Shown: positions 49,901 to 58,721 of the stretch, in pieces | Numbering within the stretch: position 1 is the first letter of the stretch | How the letters are laid out: each line of letters starts with the position of its first letter | DNA from: Microbulbifer sp. MKSA007 | GTDB lineage: Bacteria; Pseudomonadota; Gammaproteobacteria; Pseudomonadales; Cellvibrionaceae | Direction of reading: 5' to 3' | Assembly: GCA_032615215.1 (NCBI GenBank) | Contig: CP128433.1 | Coordinates: 3,493,501-3,557,500, forward strand | Length of the DNA stretch: 64,000 nt | The notes under the pieces: model-generated | The model's input: the letters and a program-made list of their open reading frames with translations, nothing else | Databases searched by the model: none | Told to the model about the DNA's origin: nothing | Position numbers and translations under genes: made by a program

Positions 49901-52900
49901 ACCAGGTTTTGTGCACTAGTAACTCCGTCACCATTCACGGTGGGATCTGCCTGGGAGGCTCCGGCAAAAGTCACGGTGCCCGGTACAAACTCAAGCCCCA
50001 GGGATAACAACTCATTAACCGAAAGATCGTAAGCTGCAGAATTTTCCGCATTACCCGCAGCACTGAGATCCAGGGTAAAACGCAGTACATCGCCCGCATC
50101 CGGATCGTTACCGGGGTTGGTTTGATTTGCGACAGAGGCAATTGCACTTATTTCTGGCTCGACGATGGTAAGTGTCGCCGCAGTACCAGTGCCTCCGGAC
50201 TGAGAAGTGCCGCCATCAGTCGCGGCATAAGAATAAGTCACCTCATTTTCAAAGCTGTGGCCAGCCTGGGCTGTGGCATTGTTGGCAACCCGGGCGCGAA
50301 CTTCAAAAATTGCCACGGTACCGGCTGGGATAATATCGATTGCCATATCGATATTATTGCCAGTGGTATTATCGGTGTAGGTAAGCCCATTAATCTCCTG
50401 CAGTTGCACCAACTCCAGGCTAGTGTCCAATACATCGGCAATTGCAATATCGTAAATGGCCGAGGTGGTGCCGCTACCGGGGACCTGTATCTGGTATACA
50501 ACCTCGTCACCGACAGCGGCAGTAGTCGCTGTTTGCAGTGTTTTTTGTGGAGCAGTCACACTGGTCGCAACAGTGCCCATCGGATAGGGAGTGCCCAAGG
50601 TAACTGCAGAGTACTGTTCGCCATTACTAGCTTCCAGCGACCAGAATTCATCGACGGCAAAAGTGTTAACCCAGCTTTCACCGCCACTAATATCTGTATA
50701 GAAACCGATCTGGTAACTGATTTCCAAACAGGTGCCCGCTTCAACCGGCACCAGGAAATCGAAGCCCATATCAGCACCGCGCGTTGCCGGCGCGCTATAG
50801 GTGTAATCTGCTCCCTGTGTCAGTACAGCACCGTCGAGGCTCACCTGGAGATTGGCAATGGAACTCTCGTCCATTTGCGTCGCTAAATCGTCAGTTAGCG
50901 ATAGGTTGTAGGCGGGGGCAAGACCCGAGTTACAGGCCTGCAGGGTAAACTGCATAATATCGTTGGCCGGGTCCACATTCATATGGGAGCTGGGCCAGGT
51001 AGCATCGGTCTTGGTGAGATTGTCGATCACCGGTTGCAGTACAGTAATATCGGCGATGTCCTGCAAGGTACTGGCGGCACCGGTGTAATTTAGCTGGGCC
51101 GTATTGGTCAGGGTTGCGGTAGGCGCGGTGATTCCCGAACCCGCCACTACTTTAGCGGTGTACTCAATAACAAAGTTATTGGTATTACCGAAATTACTGG
51201 TGATATCCCCCAGATCCCAGGTCACCGTGCCAGTATCACCGGCAGTGGGAACCGAAATCGCTGAATAGGTAAAGTCATTCAGGCTATCGTCGTAGGGAGC
51301 AGTGGTATCCCCATTTACGCTGAGAACAGTGTCAAACTCCAAGCCACTGGGCAGCGTATCATCAATAGTTACTGCAGGTGTTGTTCCCGCCTGTAAATTC
51401 AAGGTGAGCTGGTAAGTGACAGTATCGCCAACACGCAGAGTGCCCACAGCAGTTGCGGTATCTGTGTCGGCAATTACTGCTTTTGTAATGCTGGTATTGT
51501 CTACCGTATTAATACTGGCTTCTGCAGGACCAACACAGTAATCATCAGGTGCGGAAATACTGGGGCATCCAGCACCGTCGCGCTCATAGGCCAGGTCATT
51601 GATGCTGCCATCGTCCAGGGAGGTCCAGTCCAGCATCACACTGTTGCTGATAGGCGAACCAAAAACGCCTGTAACTTGGGTTCGGTAGGTGAGCACCAGA
51701 GTTTGACCCAGCGCTAAATCCAGACTGTTATCGCCGTTGTCACGACCCCATACGAGTGGACCTGCTGGAGCTGCCGCTGGTGTGGCGACAAAGCCGGATA
51801 CCGCGGTACCGCCTATTTCTGCGGTGGGTGTAAAGCTGCTGTCAAAAGTCAACTCTGAAGGCAGCGTATCGACTAAATTCAGCTCATAAGCTGCGGCACT
51901 GGAGCCCGCATCATGTTCCACGGTAATAACATATTCCAGCACATCACCACCCACCGGCAGATTGCCGGGATTGGTGGCATTACTCACTGTCTTGCTAATC
52001 TCGAGTAACGGCTCTACTACCGTTACACTGGTTGTGCTGTCGTTGATATTTTCTGTGCTGCCACTTTCCCCATTGCTGTAAGTAAGCGCGGCATTATTTT
52101 GGCGATTATCACCATCATTAGTGGCGAGATCATTTTCGATGCGGGCAAAATAGGTAATTCGAATCAGCGGAGCAATTGTGCTTCCGGCCGTGTCATTTTC
52201 ACTGCTGGTATCGACGGTGCCGATATCCCAGGTAGCATTTCCGGAAGTATTATCCCCCGGAAAACTGTTAAAGGCCGATTCAAATGGCGCGCTGCCATTA
52301 ATAGTTTCAATACCGACAAAATCGTAAGTGATATCGTAGTCAGTATTGTGAGAGAGCACATAACCCTCAGGGCTACCCAGCTGATCAGTGATAACTACAT
52401 TTTCACTGATACCTTCCGGCAAACTGATTTCCAGTTGGAATTGTTTATGGGCACCAATGGTGGGAACTACCGAGGTGCCCAAATCCGTTTTAGTCAACGC
52501 TAATGAAGGTACTTCAGTCTGGGCATTGGCAGTGATTTCATAATCATTGATAGGATCGCCGACATTGGGCAAAACACCAATACGCATGCCGTCAGCGGTA
52601 CCATCAATGCCAATAGAATTGCCACTGTTAAGTGCAACATCCGAGCCCGGCAGGGACTGCCAGCGGGCTTCAACGGTGTTGTCCAGAATTTCATGGGGCT
52701 CAACGCCCTGCTCTACCTGGACTTCAAAAGTGAATGTTTTTGTATTGCCAACCGCAATAGTGTAATCGCTATTACTGCGATTCCAGCTAAAGATGGGAGC
52801 ATTGGTGCCCACCGTAGTGACATCGACATTATTGGGTGGATCGTTACCGCCCACATTTCCCAGGTAAATAAGATTACTGCCGGTGAGATCGTCGAGCACC

Positions 52901-55900
52901 TGCAAGTTGTAGGCATCGGCACTGCCAATATTTTCTGCTGTAACCGTGACTGTCAAAATATCGTCAGCATCACTATTGGTAACAGCAAAGGATTTGGTCA
53001 GCTGTATTTGTGGCTCGAGTACTGTTATTTCATGGGCATCAAATGGCACCGCCACCGCAGCACCGGACTCATCCACATAGGTAACTTGCGCAGTGGTATA
53101 GCTGCCGCCATTACCCAAAACATCGCCGTCATTGGTGTTACTGCTGTTTTCAATACGGGCAATAAACTCTACCGGAAAATCAAACAGGCTACCGGATACG
53201 GTGGTGAGTTCCTGATCACCAAAATCCCACTCAACGTAATCTGCAGTACCTGTGCTGGTACAGGTAGCATTAAAAGTACCTCCCGGTACAAAGCCAGCGG
53301 CATCGTAAGGGGAGGCACTTAAATCGATGGTCTCCCCTTCGATACAGCGCATACCTGCCGGCAATTCATCACGAATCACAAAATCTCGCAGTTTCGCTGC
53401 CGGAATCTGTGCTGTCAGTTCGTAACGTACCTCTTCACCGACAACCGCTGTGTCACTGCTGGTTCCACTGGCCGTGCCGTTGGAGAACTCAAGGGCTTCT
53501 TTCGGCTCTGCCTGTACTTCAATAATCCTCATCTGCGCTTCGGCATCATCGGACTGGTAGTGGCGTGCCCGACCGGCTGCAGGAGTGCCATCACCGACAC
53601 CATCATTGTCCGTGTCACTATCAATTTGCGGGGAAGTCTGATTACCAAAATCGCCTTCCAAGCTGTCATAGCGAGCAAAGAAAGTATTGGTAAATAGCTG
53701 TAGTGGTGCCACTGACTGGTGTGGTTTCACACGGTAATACAGGGTTACGGAGTCACCCGGGTTAATTCGCTCAAGGGCAGTGGAATGCTCATAGGAAAAA
53801 GTAATAATAGCCGGAGTACCACCATCACTACAGTGGGTAGCTTCTGAATAGTTATTTGCACCGGAGGTAATTCCCACCAAGCCATCATCACCACTGACAG
53901 TTTCCGAACTGCCATCAGCATCATTATCCAGGCTATCGGAATCCATTGCCTGCACACACATCTGGCCGGAAGAATCCAGGGTATCAGTTACTACAACATC
54001 GTATGCAGGAGCGCGATCAACACCGCTATCCGCAGCCCGGTTGGTCACCGTGAGACGGAAGATATAAGTCTGGTCCCGGTGCCCTTCATTAGTAAAATCA
54101 ACGAATTTGCTACAGCTTGTTCCTGTGCCGTAGAGATTTTCATTACAGACTTTTTTGTCGACTTCTATCGAGGGTTCAGTAACGGTGACAGATTCCGACC
54201 ACTCGGTGATATCCGGAAAACCAGGGACCGTGGTTGGAACACCATCAATATTGGTCAGGGTTCCACTGGTATTGTAGTTATCTACGATAATCGTTTCAGT
54301 ATCAAAAACCGCAGTAAACTGGGCGCGAGCGTAATCGATACTGTCATTTGCGTGTTGATTCGGATCAGTGTTTTCTGTATCCACTAGGTCATTCAACAAG
54401 CGGGTTGTCATATCCGCAAGGAACCAGCGATCTTTCGCTGTAATATTGGTAGTAATATCCCACTGTAAATCTGTCTCACTCAGAGAGTTATTCAGACCAC
54501 CGCCCTCGACAATATCACTGCTCGAAATAACCACACAATTTGCCTGAGAGGTGGGATCAGGAAGGCTCACGTCTGAACAATTTAGCGGTGAATCCGCAAT
54601 ATAACCCTGGCCGTCGGGAAGATCATCGATAACATCAATGTCCTTCACTTCTATCAAAGTAAATCCCGGTGTATCGAATCCAAACCAACCACCGGCTTGA
54701 ATTTCAAAACTACACTCTTCACCAATCAATACACTGCTATTTGGGAAAGCAGTTTCACTGGTCAGCTCGGTACATTCATCGGAACGGTCCTTGACCAGGT
54801 TAAAACCCATTACCCGCGCGCGCATACCATCAAGGGTATAGTTGTTGGCCAGCTGTTGACTTGGTGTTGTTTCGGTAATTACGGCAGGGCTCGGAAAGTA
54901 CAGAGGTGTACCATCATTCAGAGTGATCTCACCGATCACATCTGCGCGAAAAGTCAGGTCGTCATCGGTGGCCGAGTGATTCTTTTCAACCACAAAAATC
55001 ACCCGTTCTGTATCACCGGGTCCAATTTCACCACCAAGATCACCACTGTCACAGCGATACACTGTTGAGGAATCTGGCAAGTAATCCGGCTGGTTCCATA
55101 CAGGGTGCTGAGGTACAGTGCCTACATTCGGATTGCCCAACGCCGTACAGCTGCGGTCGTTAGACAATACCCTCATCGCCTCACCGAAGGTGACATAAAC
55201 GGAATAATCATCCGCATCGTGGCCACCGTTATTGGTGATATCCACCGTCAATTCTGAAGTGCCACTATCGCGAACAATATAAAGTGGATGAACAGTACTA
55301 ACATCCAGATCTTCAGGGTCGGGCGTAACCGATTCCGTATCTACCTGAGTAGCAGGGCTGGTTGAAGAACAGAAATCCTCGTAATCAATAGTGAGGACAT
55401 TGTTTGCAAGGGCGATATTGCTATTTGGATCGGTACCGGTAGTAGAAGACTCCTCCTCTACATCCAGGTCAGCATCCAAGTCATAGAAATCTGGCTCAAT
55501 CGTAACGATGCGGAAACGAATTTGAATTTCATCTCCATGTCGCATCATGTGCTCTTGGTCTGAGTATACCGAGTGAACTGTACTACTCAGCAAACGGAAT
55601 TCCGGTTGGTTATTATTAAGTGGATCTGTATCCCATTGATTCCAAGTAGAACCCACACGCCATTCCAGCGTATCGGCTTTGCCGTCATAGTCTGAGCTGT
55701 AGTTAGCGCCATGGTTATCAATACCGCGACGCTCTCGGGTAATTTCCGGTGTAAAGGTGGTATCAACCACATACTCATCGGGCAGATCGCTGACAAACTG
55801 GATATCTCTTACCGAGCCACCCGTCCGGTTATTTACGGTTATAGTGACGTAACCGGAAGCACCGAGCGGTTGATTCAAGTTGGTACCGGTAATCTCCTGG

Positions 55901-57027
55901 GTAATAGTGAGATCAGTTGAAACTTCAACACGCATTTCCGAAGTATCAGAGCCCGGAGCCGAGGCTTCCGCAGGGCTTGAAATACCGCCCACACCCGTAT
56001 CACCATCAATTTCACAACCCCACTGTAAACCTGACACTGTATTGGTGCCATTAGTGCAGGAGGTATTTACCTTACCTACCAAGTAGATATCCAGGTCGCC
56101 ACCAGACGGAACGTCAGTGCGCCCTGAACTATTGGAAAAATTACCATCCAGCTCAAAGTTATTAATAGAATTACTTGCGGAAACACAGCTACTGCCACCA
56201 GGCGCAACACCATTATTATTGGCAACAGCTTCAGCGGCACTTTCACTCGGACAGGCGTAGTTGATATCCATATTGGGGTTGGACATCAAATCATCAAAAC
56301 GCGCATCCTGCATATCTGCGTCACCATCATTGGAGATACGAATACGCCAGATCACATCATCTTCAATATTGCCATAGACATTATTGGTGTAGTTTGTTTG
56401 CGCCGCATCAATATTACGGCCGCGCTTGTCCATGGAGGGTTCCGGCTCGCGGATCGCCAACTCCATGCTGTGAGTATCTGTAGTGGTGGGGTAACTGCAG
56501 TAGTCAAAAGTTGCGGTAGCATTTAGGGTGCGATTATTAACAACCAGCTCTTCCTCTTCTTCATCCTGACTGCGCACGTTGAAGGTGATAGTCAGGGTCG
56601 TATTTTCGTCGCGCTCTGCGAGTGCTGACAGGTCATTTTGATCCCAGGTAATTGTGGTACCACTGATAGTGGGCTCACCCAGAACAACCCCGGAACTCAC
56701 TGAAGTAGAGCCAGTCACATACTCAAGACCGGAGGACCCGAGGTTCTCCCTAATAACGATATCCTGAATAGACTGGGTACCCGATAGGCCACTGAAAATA
56801 CTGGGTACATCAACTTCGATGGTTACCTGACCATCACCACATAAAACGCACCAACTTTGGCCAGAGCGGTGACTGAGAATATTAAACCCTGCAGGATCAT
56901 CGGTAATAGAAGGACAGTTGGATTGAGCAAATGCCTGCGGTGCAGTTAGCAGGACCACCGCACAGACCAATAAAAATCCAATAATCACAGACCTGCAGGA
57001 TTTTTGCTCAACAAATTCCGACTTCAT
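43978..57027 (-). CDS. Giant DUF11-repeat surface protein
   Basis: About 4350 residues. The start is the ATG at 57027 (MKSEFVEQKSC); a GTG at 57033 is in frame. The signal peptide ends ...LLTAPQAFAQ. The bulk is some 25 or more DUF11-type beta-sandwich modules of 120-160 residues, recognisable by recurring DTLRYTITVENAG..., VTDTLP..., ITFDVTI and NTAQV elements. There are acidic DxDxDG-type loops (DTDNDGVGDG) that may bind calcium. Near the C-terminus are SdrD-B/carboxypeptidase-regulatory-like modules (NLAGYLWHDVNFNDALDTDE; IGKVFDDKNMNGYQDEGEGG), then an OmpA-like tail (LDIAEAVFEPGTTELRPQ). The product should be exported as a filamentous rod tens of nanometres or more long. It sits between the energising genes and the barrel gene. 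Confidence 0.85.
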   Translation of the reverse strand: MKSEFVEQKSCRSVIIGFLLVCAVVLLTAPQAFAQSNCPSITDDPAGFNILSHRSGQSWCVLCGDGQVTIEVDVPSIFSGLSGTQSIQDIVIRENLGSSGLEYVTGSTSVSSGVVLGEPTISGTTITWDQNDLSALAERDENTTLTITFNVRSQDEEEEELVVNNRTLNATATFDYCSYPTTTDTHSMELAIREPEPSMDKRGRNIDAAQTNYTNNVYGNIEDDVIWRIRISNDGDADMQDARFDDLMSNPNMDINYACPSESAAEAVANNNGVAPGGSSCVSASNSINNFELDGNFSNSSGRTDVPSGGDLDIYLVGKVNTSCTNGTNTVSGLQWGCEIDGDTGVGGISSPAEASAPGSDTSEMRVEVSTDLTITQEITGTNLNQPLGASGYVTITVNNRTGGSVRDIQFVSDLPDEYVVDTTFTPEITRERRGIDNHGANYSSDYDGKADTLEWRVGSTWNQWDTDPLNNNQPEFRLLSSTVHSVYSDQEHMMRHGDEIQIRFRIVTIEPDFYDLDADLDVEEESSTTGTDPNSNIALANNVLTIDYEDFCSSTSPATQVDTESVTPDPEDLDVSTVHPLYIVRDSGTSELTVDITNNGGHDADDYSVYVTFGEAMRVLSNDRSCTALGNPNVGTVPQHPVWNQPDYLPDSSTVYRCDSGDLGGEIGPGDTERVIFVVEKNHSATDDDLTFRADVIGEITLNDGTPLYFPSPAVITETTPSQQLANNYTLDGMRARVMGFNLVKDRSDECTELTSETAFPNSSVLIGEECSFEIQAGGWFGFDTPGFTLIEVKDIDVIDDLPDGQGYIADSPLNCSDVSLPDPTSQANCVVISSSDIVEGGGLNNSLSETDLQWDITTNITAKDRWFLADMTTRLLNDLVDTENTDPNQHANDSIDYARAQFTAVFDTETIIVDNYNTSGTLTNIDGVPTTVPGFPDITEWSESVTVTEPSIEVDKKVCNENLYGTGTSCSKFVDFTNEGHRDQTYIFRLTVTNRAADSGVDRAPAYDVVVTDTLDSSGQMCVQAMDSDSLDNDADGSSETVSGDDGLVGITSGANNYSEATHCSDGGTPAIITFSYEHSTALERINPGDSVTLYYRVKPHQSVAPLQLFTNTFFARYDSLEGDFGNQTSPQIDSDTDNDGVGDGTPAAGRARHYQSDDAEAQMRIIEVQAEPKEALEFSNGTASGTSSDTAVVGEEVRYELTAQIPAAKLRDFVIRDELPAGMRCIEGETIDLSASPYDAAGFVPGGTFNATCTSTGTADYVEWDFGDQELTTVSGSLFDFPVEFIARIENSSNTNDGDVLGNGGSYTTAQVTYVDESGAAVAVPFDAHEITVLEPQIQLTKSFAVTNSDADDILTVTVTAENIGSADAYNLQVLDDLTGSNLIYLGNVGGNDPPNNVDVTTVGTNAPIFSWNRSNSDYTIAVGNTKTFTFEVQVEQGVEPHEILDNTVEARWQSLPGSDVALNSGNSIGIDGTADGMRIGVLPNVGDPINDYEITANAQTEVPSLALTKTDLGTSVVPTIGAHKQFQLEISLPEGISENVVITDQLGSPEGYVLSHNTDYDITYDFVGIETINGSAPFESAFNSFPGDNTSGNATWDIGTVDTSSENDTAGSTIAPLIRITYFARIENDLATNDGDNRQNNAALTYSNGESGSTENINDSTTSVTVVEPLLEISKTVSNATNPGNLPVGGDVLEYVITVEHDAGSSAAAYELNLVDTLPSELTFDSSFTPTAEIGGTAVSGFVATPAAAPAGPLVWGRDNGDNSLDLALGQTLVLTYRTQVTGVFGSPISNSVMLDWTSLDDGSINDLAYERDGAGCPSISAPDDYCVGPAEASINTVDNTSITKAVIADTDTATAVGTLRVGDTVTYQLTLNLQAGTTPAVTIDDTLPSGLEFDTVLSVNGDTTAPYDDSLNDFTYSAISVPTAGDTGTVTWDLGDITSNFGNTNNFVIEYTAKVVAGSGITAPTATLTNTAQLNYTGAASTLQDIADITVLQPVIDNLTKTDATWPSSHMNVDPANDIMQFTLQACNSGLAPAYNLSLTDDLATQMDESSIANLQVSLDGAVLTQGADYTYSAPATRGADMGFDFLVPVEAGTCLEISYQIGFYTDISGGESWVNTFAVDEFWSLEASNGEQYSAVTLGTPYPMGTVATSVTAPQKTLQTATTAAVGDEVVYQIQVPGSGTTSAIYDIAIADVLDTSLELVQLQEINGLTYTDNTTGNNIDMAIDIIPAGTVAIFEVRARVANNATAQAGHSFENEVTYSYAATDGGTSQSGGTGTAATLTIVEPEISAIASVANQTNPGNDPDAGDVLRFTLDLSAAGNAENSAAYDLSVNELLSLGLEFVPGTVTFAGASQADPTVNGDGVTSAQNLVWDRANSDLDITAGDNSELVFDVVVLDSVQPAAALSATASVEWTSLDEDNSSIYERNGADGSGGLNDYLLENIAAQLDAANDSTISKIRSDDSYGSADEQLRVGDLVEYQITLSLPEGTASNGLIVDTLPQGMVFVSTLSINGQTSAPFTAAAPFTHTDIAEPVQSGDPSTGATTVTWSIPDLVNTGDNDTSNDEFVVRYLVRVLNEDSHPWPATNTALTNTAEFDFDAATGAETRSDSETLDLLQPDLAVAISSTPADGSTLSAGDTIEYTVTITNNGSSPAYDPVFRDVIPLGLRQGGVSVQSLTVNGAAATVVAPTFDSSNGEAVWDFAAGTGYGINAGESMEMVYRVEADSNLGAGLSLQNAAYVEVYYSLDDNDLPSLNSVAVTDDLREDYGPTSPVSVQFNTPNAAPLLIEVTQLTASIGEPFNYRITIPETVQTTALHDVTVLMDLTTSAADLEFVSASKVSGSASFTPENNGSSTSLSIADSTNGIDVPAGEQVVIDVTLRLLDMDPPNLDGLNFAASASYSYNYDNDNSSAGQGAGSGNTTADMTVVEPTAITLTKTGPTSVQSGVGGTFTLDLHNTGTGPAWDISVTDILPDNNPGGMCETAPANFTAQITDSAGTTTATLTEGSDFSAVFDNDSCTLTITSIGSVAMLDADYHLLIGYDAYLDADTVDGDTLTNIAGVTQWHSWDSSLTEVRQYTRAAPTDGTPGVLDHEDAYSVSASVPTVTFYKAVENISRGENPATAASPTEVLRYTLTLTNTSGVDVNGAEITDDLGRLNNSALFESGTLQLVSAPTGSDSSAIDASAGTWNSGYLEVSNLDLTASGTAGDSIQIVYEVTLAAVIDSGTQVFNQAQVQLPGQLLQDSDDPNINGTDDPDTAGDEDPTEVLIESEPLLVVEKTSADMTDDADLLMVGDTLRYTITVENAGNENAINALILDQIPSNTTYVSGSTTLNGSTLSDVSGTSPLAAGMSINTDGEADGFIGATANGAPAAVITFDVTINDVNDGTVISNQAFVNGEGAGSGTFDEVPSDDPNTDAPNDPTIDIVGDVPLLIAHKTVEIAEDYISAGIVDPGDVLRYTIAITNMGGVDALEVALTDQVPNDTTYVAGTTTLNGEVVADNGGGNSQLDSALPVSSDDLTPPLPGANEGIITSGQTATVTFEVMVNAGTPTGTVISNQGSVEADELALTLTDADGNPANGAQPTDVVVGDAQLLSIVKEVAVVGGGAAEAGAVLEYLVTVENISGVPATYIEITDDLAIAGDGVLTYIADSAMLNGQTDGITVVDTLITADYATTYGDLEPGEMVTLRFQAQMSENLDYGFTVVNTAEVQWNDPASSAQASVAIDVGGTPGIANLAGYLWHDVNFNDALDTDESLLFNWAVDLYFNDELMETVQSDENGYFQFQGLVPNSYGGLSYEMRYTAPDATESTASLGNSVSDFTNGPQSIIEIYVDSGANPQDLNLPLTPNGVVYDSVTRSAIEGATLTMLRVSSGQELPARCFDDEKQQGQVTQSGGYYKFDINFSDAACPSNADYLIQVDIADEDYVGGESLVIPSQTNSETAGFDVAGCLGSNADMVPATANHCEVQESFSHPSLDVEARDAATDYYLRMTLDDGQIPGESQLFNNHVAMDPELEGALSITKTAAMLNVTRSQLVPYTITFGNTLPIPLTDLQLVDYFPAGFKYVAGSARLDGEAVEPESEGLQLRWSDLRVEAEETRVLKLLLVVGSGVGEGKYVNRARMFNQLSGQAASGEASATVRVVPDPTFDCTDVIGKVFDDKNMNGYQDEGEGGLPGARVVTATGLNATADSHGRFHITCAVVPNGDRGSNFVLKLDDRSLPSGYRLTTENPRVLRATRGKMLKFNFGASLHRVVRLDIAEAVFEPGTTELRPQWHSRMDLLLEKLSEAPSVLRLAYLGENEDPDLVDERLQAIKDQVAQDWESREGDYDLTIETEVFWRRGAPPGKGGLE

Positions 57028-57332
57028 TATCACTTAACGGCCGCCACTTTCTAATACAGATGTTTGGAGATAAATCGGGCATTTACACCAGACACTCCAC
57101 GGTGGGCGAACTTTAATTACAACCCACTTAGGTAGCCGTGAAACAAGTCATAATTAGCCAGCTGACAAGTGGAACTTTTGTAGGGATTGCCAAGTGGTTC
57201 TCAGGCGGGCCCTCAGTGAGGGAAAATTTTTGTCCAGAACGGACAAAAAATAATTGAACAGGTATGACGAAAATTTCATCACCATGAAACGGCCGGAACC
57301 CACTATTCAGTGGGCTCCGGCCAATTATCAGC
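57028..57332. other. Spacer upstream of the giant gene
   Basis: About 300 bp, holding the hairpin at 57291-57322 and then sequence without any supportable gene. A promoter for the giant gene could lie here, but I cannot place it. It is the only sizeable gap in the operon. Confidence 0.4.
57291..57322 (-). terminator. Strong hairpin between the TonB-like and giant genes
   Basis: GGCCGGAACCCACT and AGTGGGCTCCGGCC form a 14-bp stem with one mismatch around a 4-nt loop, 10 bp past the stop codon of the TonB-like gene. Only three T follow on the minus strand, so it could be a partial terminator that sets the ratio of machine to giant protein. Its GGCCGG/CCGGCC ends match the hairpins after the curlin genes. 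Confidence 0.5.
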
Positions 57333-58712
57333 CTAGGTTGGCGGGAAGAAGTCAATCGGATAAAGAATGGTTATGGTCGGTACCCCGGCCTTTTCACCAA
57401 AGTTAAATCGTTTGACCCTAGCCACAATTTTTGCATTGAGTGACGGCGAATCCACATCACTGGAATCTACACTCACGGCAGAAACCGATCCGCTGGGCTC
57501 AATAGTAATCTTCAACACCATCTTACCTTGCAGCGCGGGATTATTACGCAGCTCACGATTGTAGATACGGTACAAGGTGGCTTTGTAGCGATCAAAAACA
57601 ATCTGGATTTCCTCATCTGTCCGCGAAGGACCAGCACCATCACTGAGAGGACGGTCCTCACCGGCAAAGTCACCTTCAGTACCGATAGAACTTTCCACTC
57701 GCGCAAAGGCAACGCCACCCAAGTCCGAACCAGACCCACCCACATTGCGACTCAGCTCCGCCGTATTGATACCACCACTACCCGCCGTAGATGCTGCAGT
57801 GATCAGTGAGCGCTGACTGCGGTTCTCTTTTTTACCGGCCGTGCTCAGCTGGGTTTGCTGGCCGAGGCGGTTATCCAGATCATCCTGTATCAGGTCCTGG
57901 AAGTTATCCTTAAAGGCGAGAACACCGGATCGCTCAGCTTTTTTACGCGCCTGCTTTTTCTCCGTCTTGGAGGGTTTCGGGTCCTGCTTGGCTACCTTCT
58001 GTTCAGGCTTCTTCTCCGGTTTTTTCTCCTCTTTCTTAGGCTTGGCTTTTTCTGGCTCCGGCGGTGGCTTGGGCTTGGTTTTCTTCTCAATAACCAGCTT
58101 GGCCAGGCGCTCGGGAATTTCCACTATTTGAGACTCGGGCTGGGGCACCGTATACAGAGGAATCAGGTAGCCCAGCAAGGCGGCGATAAATAGTGAGGCA
58201 AAGACACAGCGGCGAAAACGCTTTTCGTCCTCACCCTGCTTGTGCCATGGCATCACCATAGGACGGAACTTGGGCTGTTCGAATTCCCGTGTTATCTCGA
58301 ACTCGAACTTTGACTCTTCCTCCTCGCGGCGCAGCTCATCCGCGCGCTCATCCAGCGCAAAGACCTCTTCCTGGCACTCGCTTATGCTGTTCTGTATAGC
58401 ACTGCGCTCATCGCGCAGCTGCTCCAGGCCCTGGTTGAAACTGCGTGTCGACTGACCGATCCGCTCGATAACCTGCGCAGAAGCATTCTCCCGATAATCT
58501 TCCGCCCAGAACATTTCTCCCGCGCCCGCTTCTTCAAGCTTGCGCAGGCGTTCGGAAATCTCGTCGAGCAACTGGTACTTGGACCCCTGGTCCTGCAATT
58601 CAGCCAGCTTCTCTTCGATCTGGTGCCGCTCATCCTCGAGCAGCTGCATGCGATGGTGAACCGCCTCAAGCGCCTCACCTACCGCCCGCTGTTGTTGAAG
58701 AAAATTACTCAC
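57333..58712 (-). CDS. Coiled-coil TonB-like protein with AgmX/PglI-type C-terminus
   Basis: 459 residues. N-terminal cytoplasmic coiled coil (about 1-160; ERHQIEEKLAELQDQGSKYQ and similar heptads), one transmembrane helix (about 170-190, CVFASLFIAALLGYLIPLY), a Lys/Pro/Glu-rich periplasm-spanning segment (KKTKPKPPPEPEKAKPKKEE), a Gly/Ser-rich linker, and a C-terminal domain YKATLYRIYNRELRNNPALQ...KRFNFGEKAGVP...YPIDFF. That last block has the R..YxRELxxxPxLxG...YPxxF pattern of the AgmX/PglI C-terminal (TonB-like) domain known from Myxococcus gliding-motility proteins. The cytoplasmic coiled coil is unusual for TonB, which normally has almost no cytoplasmic part. It follows the second ExbD gene by 9 bp once that gene's frameshift is corrected, and it should couple the proton channel to the outer membrane. 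Confidence 0.8.
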   Translation of the reverse strand: MSNFLQQQRAVGEALEAVHHRMQLLEDERHQIEEKLAELQDQGSKYQLLDEISERLRKLEEAGAGEMFWAEDYRENASAQVIERIGQSTRSFNQGLEQLRDERSAIQNSISECQEEVFALDERADELRREEEESKFEFEITREFEQPKFRPMVMPWHKQGEDEKRFRRCVFASLFIAALLGYLIPLYTVPQPESQIVEIPERLAKLVIEKKTKPKPPPEPEKAKPKKEEKKPEKKPEQKVAKQDPKPSKTEKKQARKKAERSGVLAFKDNFQDLIQDDLDNRLGQQTQLSTAGKKENRSQRSLITAASTAGSGGINTAELSRNVGGSGSDLGGVAFARVESSIGTEGDFAGEDRPLSDGAGPSRTDEEIQIVFDRYKATLYRIYNRELRNNPALQGKMVLKITIEPSGSVSAVSVDSSDVDSPSLNAKIVARVKRFNFGEKAGVPTITILYPIDFFPPT

Positions 58713-58721
58713 AAACTTCCA

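Noticed and set aside
44206..56086. Many plus-strand frames opposite the giant gene
   Set aside because: They are antisense shadows produced by its repetitive, stop-poor sequence; none has an SD or recognisable domain.
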